DNA of 34,235 nt from Variovorax sp. ZS18.2.2 (lineage in GTDB: Bacteria; Pseudomonadota; Gammaproteobacteria; Burkholderiales; Burkholderiaceae_C), in assembly GCF_024701975.1 (NCBI RefSeq), contig NZ_JANLNM010000007.1, positions 338,024 through 372,258 on the forward strand, given 5' to 3'. Numbering within the stretch: position 1 is the stretch's first letter; each line of letters opens with the position of its first letter. This document shows, piece after piece, positions 30,680 through 34,235 of this stretch. The position numbers were made by a program, and so were the translations under genes. The notes under the pieces are model-generated. The model was not told the DNA's origin. It worked only from the letters and a program-made list of their open reading frames with translations, and ran no database searches.

Positions 30680-30711
30680 GATGCGCGCGGGCAGTTGTGC
30701 CCGTGCGCATC
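30680..30711. terminator. Strong hairpin between convergent ABM-type and D-aminoacylase genes
   Basis: GATGCGCGCGGGCA (30680-30693) pairs with TGCCCGTGCGCATC (30698-30711) over 14 positions, 13 Watson-Crick plus one G-T, around the four-base loop GTTG. It lies 7 bases after one stop and 39 bases before the other, the normal place for a bidirectional terminator. There is no T run, so termination may rely on the stem alone or on Rho. Confidence 0.6.
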
Positions 30712-30750
30712 AGATGCTCAAGCGCGGCGCGGTGGTCGACGGGGAAACGC

Positions 30751-32229
30751 TCAGCTTCCGCGCGTGAGCATCCGCCCCGCGCGCGCAAGCACCTTCGCTT
30801 CGCCTTCGCCGCCGCGATAGGCGAGCACGCCGTTCACGAACACGCGTTCGACGCCTTCGCTCACGCCGTGCGGCTTGTCGTAGGTCGCGGTGTCGGTGAT
30901 GGTCTCGGGGTCGAACACCACCACGTCGGCCATCGTGCCGACGCGCAGCAATCCGCGATCCGCGATGCGCAGGTTGCGCGCGGTCATGCCGGTCATCTTG
31001 TGCACGGCCTGTTCCAGCGTGAACAGGCGACGCTGGCGCCAATACCGCGCGAACACGCGCGGGAACGCGCCCCAGAGGCGCGGATGCGGGTGGCGGTCGT
31101 GCGGCAGGCCGTCGCTGCCGATCATCGTGAGCGGGTGCGCGATGACGCGCTCCACGTCTTCTTCCTGCATCTGGAAATAGCAGGCGCCGCCGGGCTTCAG
31201 GCGCAAGCAGGCCTCCTGTTCGGTGGTGCCCCATTCGCGCGCGATGTCGGAGACGAGGCGCCCGGTCATCTCCGGATGCGGGTCGGACCAGGTCAGCAGC
31301 ACGTCGATGACGCCATCCACCAAGTCCTCGCGCAGCACGGTGGAGCCGGCCACGTAGGGGTACACGTCCATCGCGATCTGCTGGCGCTGCGCGAGCGACT
31401 CGATCAGCGGCAGCGTCTCTTTCGTACGGCCCCAGTTCGCGGGACCGGCGCACTTGTGGTGCGAGATGACCAGCGGCACGCCGGCATTGAAGGCCGAGTC
31501 GCCGGCCTCGTGCAGCGCTTCGATGATCTGCTGCATCTCGCTGCGCAGATGCGTGGCGTACACGCCGCCGTGGCGCGCGACAACGCGCGCGAGCGCGGTC
31601 ACTTCCTCCGCCGGTGCGGCAAAGGCTTCTTCGTAGAACAAGCCCGACGACATGCCGTGCGCGCCATCGGCCATGCAGCTGTCGAGCAGCGCCTCCATGC
31701 GCGCGAGTTCGTCGCCGCTCGCGGGCCGGTCGAGCGCCTGCATCGTCGCGAAGCGCAGCGTGGTGTGGCCGACGAGCGCGGCCACGTTGAGTGCGGGCTG
31801 TGTCGCATCGACAGCTGCGCGGTACTCGGCCATCGTCGCGTGCTTGAACGAATCGGCGCCCAGCAGCGTGAGCGGCGGCTTCGATTGCGGCGTGCGGTAC
31901 GGCGCGAGCGAGATGCCGCAGTTGCCCGTCACCACCGTGGTGATGCCCTGCGACACCTTGGGCAGGCACAGCGGGTCGCGCAGCACGATGGCGTCGTCGT
32001 GCGTGTGCGCGTCGATGAAGCCGGGTGCAATCACCTTCGCACGGCAATCGACGATGTCGAGATCGGCAACGCTCAAGCCCTCGGGCAAACGCCCGCGCAG
32101 GCCTTCGCCGAGCGCAAGGATGCGGTCGCCTTGCAGCAGCACGTCACCGGGCCACGAGGGTCCGCCCGAACCGTCGACCACGAGGCCGGCTTCGAGCAAT
32201 ACGGCTTTCACGGCTTTGGGGTCGCTCAC
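30751..32229 (-). CDS. D-aminoacylase (N-acyl-D-amino-acid deacylase), amidohydrolase family
   Basis: 492 residues from a GTG at 32229 that overlaps the regulator stop as GTGA; AGGAGG lies nine bases upstream, which settles the start. Zinc-binding and active-site marks are in the usual order: FIDAHTHDDA with H75 and H77, VVTGNCGIS with the bridging C104, GMSSGLFYEEAF, VYATHLRSE, LVISHHKCAG, and TMIGSDGLPHDRHPHPRLWG with the catalytic Asp. The enzyme removes the acyl group from N-acyl-D-amino acids. The neighbour upstream of the regulator is a D-amino-acid deaminase, so the operon would take an N-acyl-D-amino acid to free D-amino acid and then to keto acid and ammonia. Cytosolic. Confidence 0.92.
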   Translation of the reverse strand: MSDPKAVKAVLLEAGLVVDGSGGPSWPGDVLLQGDRILALGEGLRGRLPEGLSVADLDIVDCRAKVIAPGFIDAHTHDDAIVLRDPLCLPKVSQGITTVVTGNCGISLAPYRTPQSKPPLTLLGADSFKHATMAEYRAAVDATQPALNVAALVGHTTLRFATMQALDRPASGDELARMEALLDSCMADGAHGMSSGLFYEEAFAAPAEEVTALARVVARHGGVYATHLRSEMQQIIEALHEAGDSAFNAGVPLVISHHKCAGPANWGRTKETLPLIESLAQRQQIAMDVYPYVAGSTVLREDLVDGVIDVLLTWSDPHPEMTGRLVSDIAREWGTTEQEACLRLKPGGACYFQMQEEDVERVIAHPLTMIGSDGLPHDRHPHPRLWGAFPRVFARYWRQRRLFTLEQAVHKMTGMTARNLRIADRGLLRVGTMADVVVFDPETITDTATYDKPHGVSEGVERVFVNGVLAYRGGEGEAKVLARAGRMLTRGS

Positions 32230-33143
32230 GATGCGCGTCCTCCTTTTTCGTCGTTGATGCCGCCGCCGTCCCAGCTTTGCAGCGGGTGCGTGGCGGCGTC
32301 GATGCCATGGCGCTGAAAGGCTTCGCGTGCGCGCTGCAGGCGCTGCACCGCGGGTTCGCCGCGTCGTTGCGCGACCAGCACCGTGAGAATTTCGATGGCG
32401 GTGAGGTGCGTGAGGTACGCATCGATGCCCACGTGCATCACCGCGTCGTCGGGCACAGAGAGGCCCAGCAGGAAGTCGGCCTTGGCCGCGAGCGCCGTGC
32501 CGGGCCGCGTGAGCGCGACCACCTTGGCGCCCTGCCCGCGCGCGATGTCCACCGCGTCGAGCAGCGAGGGCATGCCGCCCACGTGCGAGATGGCGATGAC
32601 CACGCCGCCCGGCCGCTGCGCCGCGCCCGCCACCTGCTGCAGGTGGTAGTCGGCCCAGGCGTTCGCCGAGAGGCCGAGCCGGAACAGCCGCGCCTGCAGG
32701 TCGTTGGCCATGAACCACGAGGTGGCGCCCGCGCCGTACAGGTCCACATGCGGCGCGGCCGCGATGGCGGCCACGGCGCCGTCGAGCACCTGCATGTCGA
32801 GCTGGCCGCGCACGCCCGAGACCGAGGCCGCGGCGCTGCGCGCGATCTTGCCGACCACTTCGTCGGCCGCGTCCTCGATGTTGACGCGGCGGTGCAATGG
32901 CGAACCGCCCAGCGCCAGCTCCTGCGCGAGCGCGAGCTTGAATTCGCGCAGGCCCGCAAAGCCCAGGTCGCGGCAGGTGCGCATGATGGTGGGCACCGAA
33001 CTGCGCGAACGCTCGGCCAATTGCTCGAAGCTCTCTTCGAGTGCACGGTCGGGGTCTTCGAGGATCAGGTCGAGAATCGCGCGCCGCGTGGCCGGGGCGC
33101 TGCTGCGCAGTTCGGCGATTTTCTTGAGCAGGGAGGGCGTCAT
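32226..33143 (-). CDS. RpiR-type transcriptional regulator (HTH_6 + SIS)
   Basis: 305 residues. The N-terminal HTH_6 reads RRAILDLILEDPDRALEESF, then LAERSRSSVPTIMRTCRDLG then FAGLREFKLALAQEL. A SIS sugar-isomerase fold follows from about residue 130 (VDLYGAGATSWFMANDLQAR, then VVIAISHVGGMPSLLDAVDI, and AKVVALTRPGTALAAKADFL). RpiR regulators usually sense phosphosugars, but a branch found beside D-amino-acid and D-aminoacylase genes is common in Comamonadaceae as I recall. It lies between the deaminase (10-base gap) and the aminoacylase (4-base overlap), so it is co-transcribed with the genes it probably controls. Confidence 0.92.
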   Translation of the reverse strand: MTPSLLKKIAELRSSAPATRRAILDLILEDPDRALEESFEQLAERSRSSVPTIMRTCRDLGFAGLREFKLALAQELALGGSPLHRRVNIEDAADEVVGKIARSAAASVSGVRGQLDMQVLDGAVAAIAAAPHVDLYGAGATSWFMANDLQARLFRLGLSANAWADYHLQQVAGAAQRPGGVVIAISHVGGMPSLLDAVDIARGQGAKVVALTRPGTALAAKADFLLGLSVPDDAVMHVGIDAYLTHLTAIEILTVLVAQRRGEPAVQRLQRAREAFQRHGIDAATHPLQSWDGGGINDEKGGRAS

Positions 33144-33153
33144 CGGTGCGCGT

Positions 33154-34235
33154 TCAGAAGTGCATGGCGACGGCGTCGCTCACGCGGTAGTTCTCTTCAA
33201 CCACGGGCATCCAGTGCCATTTGTCGAAGGTGGTGCAGGGGTGCGAGATGCCGAGGCCCACGCGGTCGCCGACCTTGGGTGCATCCGCTTCCTCGCTGAC
33301 ATCCCAGCGCAGGTAGGCGTGCTGGTCGTTGAGCGCGGTGATCTTCCAGCCGGCGGGCACGGCCTGCGCTTCGAGCGCGCCGCGTGCCGCGCGTGCAATG
33401 GGCACGGGCATCGAGAGGTCGAACGAGATGTCGCGCTTGCCCACGGCAAGGATGGCAAGGCCCGGCTCGGGGCGCGATTGCACCGTGGCCCAGACTTCCA
33501 TCGCGGGGCGCAGGCTTTCGCCGCAATCGCAGCCCAGGCGCTCGTCCACCGCGTTGACCATGCGCTTGTAGAAGCCGTGGTCGTGTGTGACATAGCAGCC
33601 CGAGCGCAGCAGGCCGCGCACCGGCGAACCCAGCGCGGGCTTCAGGCGCCCGGCCACGAGATCGAAGATGGCCGAGCCACCGGCCGAGACCAGCACCTCG
33701 TCGGTCTCGAAGAGCTTCTGCGTATCGCAGTGACGCGCGATGGCTTCCACGCGGTCCATCAGCGTGTTGGCATAGGCGGTGTCGGGCTCGCTCACGCCGG
33801 TGGCGCCCTGCCCTTCGTAGGTCTCGATGCCGACGAGCTTGACCGCATCGCTTGCGCGCAGGCGCGTGGCGAGCGTCACGGCTTCTTCATGCGTGCGGCA
33901 ACCGGTGCGCGCGCCTTCGACGCCGATCTCGATCATCACGTCGAACGGCACGCTCGCGGGATGGCGCTTGGCCCAGTCTTCGATCAGCCCGAGCTGCGCC
34001 AGCGAATCAACGAGGAACACGATGCGCAGCCCGGCATTCGCGCTCAGCAGCAACTGGATGCCCGCCAGGTCTTCATCGCTCACCACCTGGTTGGCAATGA
34101 GCGTGCGGCGCGCCCCGGCCGCCACGCCCACGGCCAGCTGCGTGACAGTCGCGAAGGTCAGGCCCCAGGCGCCCGCATCCAATTGCCTCTGGAAGAGCTG
34201 CGGCGACATCGTGGTCTTGCCGTGCGGCGCAAGGT
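33154..34235 (-). CDS. D-amino-acid deaminase / D-threonine aldolase-like PLP enzyme (5' end outside window)
   Basis: The frame runs off the right edge, and the first visible residues are LAPHGKTTMSPQLF, where the lysine of HGKTT (codon 34218-34216) is the expected PLP lysine of the D-threonine aldolase/D-serine dehydratase fold. The rest is an alanine-racemase-like barrel (GVEGARTGCRTHEEAVTLAT, VSAGGSAIFDLVAGRLKP) and a C-terminal domain with ISHPCTTFDKW, whose His and Cys bind the metal in this family. It would convert a D-amino acid to keto acid and ammonia, or cleave a beta-hydroxy D-amino acid. Since a D-aminoacylase is in the same operon, deamination of the released D-amino acid is the most natural reading. 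At least 360 residues are present; only the first few tens seem to be missing. Confidence 0.88.
   Translation of the reverse strand, partial: LAPHGKTTMSPQLFQRQLDAGAWGLTFATVTQLAVGVAAGARRTLIANQVVSDEDLAGIQLLLSANAGLRIVFLVDSLAQLGLIEDWAKRHPASVPFDVMIEIGVEGARTGCRTHEEAVTLATRLRASDAVKLVGIETYEGQGATGVSEPDTAYANTLMDRVEAIARHCDTQKLFETDEVLVSAGGSAIFDLVAGRLKPALGSPVRGLLRSGCYVTHDHGFYKRMVNAVDERLGCDCGESLRPAMEVWATVQSRPEPGLAILAVGKRDISFDLSMPVPIARAARGALEAQAVPAGWKITALNDQHAYLRWDVSEEADAPKVGDRVGLGISHPCTTFDKWHWMPVVEENYRVSDAVAMHF

Overview
The window is high-GC DNA, densely packed with short gaps, many 4-base start/stop overlaps and GTG or TTG starts. The gene families point to a soil or plant-associated beta-proteobacterium of the Comamonadaceae, most likely Variovorax. 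This rests on overall protein character (for example a GPGRPKQ-type mini-ORF and the DUF3649/PepSY/DUF3325 trio) and not on any marker gene. I saw no rRNA, tRNA, CRISPR array, phage gene or insertion sequence.

Layout, left to right. (1) The 3' part of a SulP anion transporter and a leucine-carboxyl-methyltransferase-like SAM enzyme. (2) An AraC regulator divergent from a complete Liv-type ABC importer (binding protein, two permeases, two ATPases) that ends in a vanillin/benzaldehyde-type aldehyde dehydrogenase. This looks like an uptake-plus-oxidation unit for a small carboxylate or aromatic compound. A 22-codon ORF built on a palindrome links livG to livF. (3) On the minus strand, DUF3649, a PepSY membrane protein and DUF3325, preceded by a Fur-box-like palindrome: probably an iron-responsive inner-membrane unit. 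(4) A minus-strand four-gene operon: membrane-anchored binding-protein-like protein, TelA-family protein, lipoprotein fusing a binding-protein fold to a von Willebrand A domain, and an XpaC-like membrane protein. It starts at TTG, below a palindrome that also resembles a PhoB site. This is the best candidate in the window for a poorly described system.

(5) A polar amino-acid binding protein without its own permease or ATPase, followed by a class V aminotransferase, divergent from a LysR regulator. Two identical palindromes, 33 bp apart, lie between them. (6) A lipoprotein GH92 alpha-mannosidase carrying 47 collagen-like Gly-X-Y triplets before the catalytic part and a discoidin-like domain after it; then a shikimate-kinase-like P-loop protein on the other strand. 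(7) Below an AT-rich promoter region, a bicovalent-flavin BBE-like oxidase and a Tat-exported lactonase of the YbhE/Pgl type, a plausible sugar-oxidase/lactonase pair. (8) On the minus strand, a large lipoprotein alpha/beta hydrolase with an Ala-rich helical insertion. (9) A 430-bp gap holding a decayed copy of an amidohydrolase 3' end and a set of competing hairpins, then a tandem SnoaL-like protein overlapping an ABM-type monooxygenase-fold protein. (10) A minus-strand operon for N-acyl-D-amino acids: D-amino-acid deaminase (cut by the window edge), RpiR-type regulator and D-aminoacylase.

Common themes are uptake and catabolism of amino-acid-like and sugar-like substrates, with each unit next to its own regulator, plus one envelope-stress-like operon of unknown role. 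All functions are inferred from sequence families; substrates are not determined.
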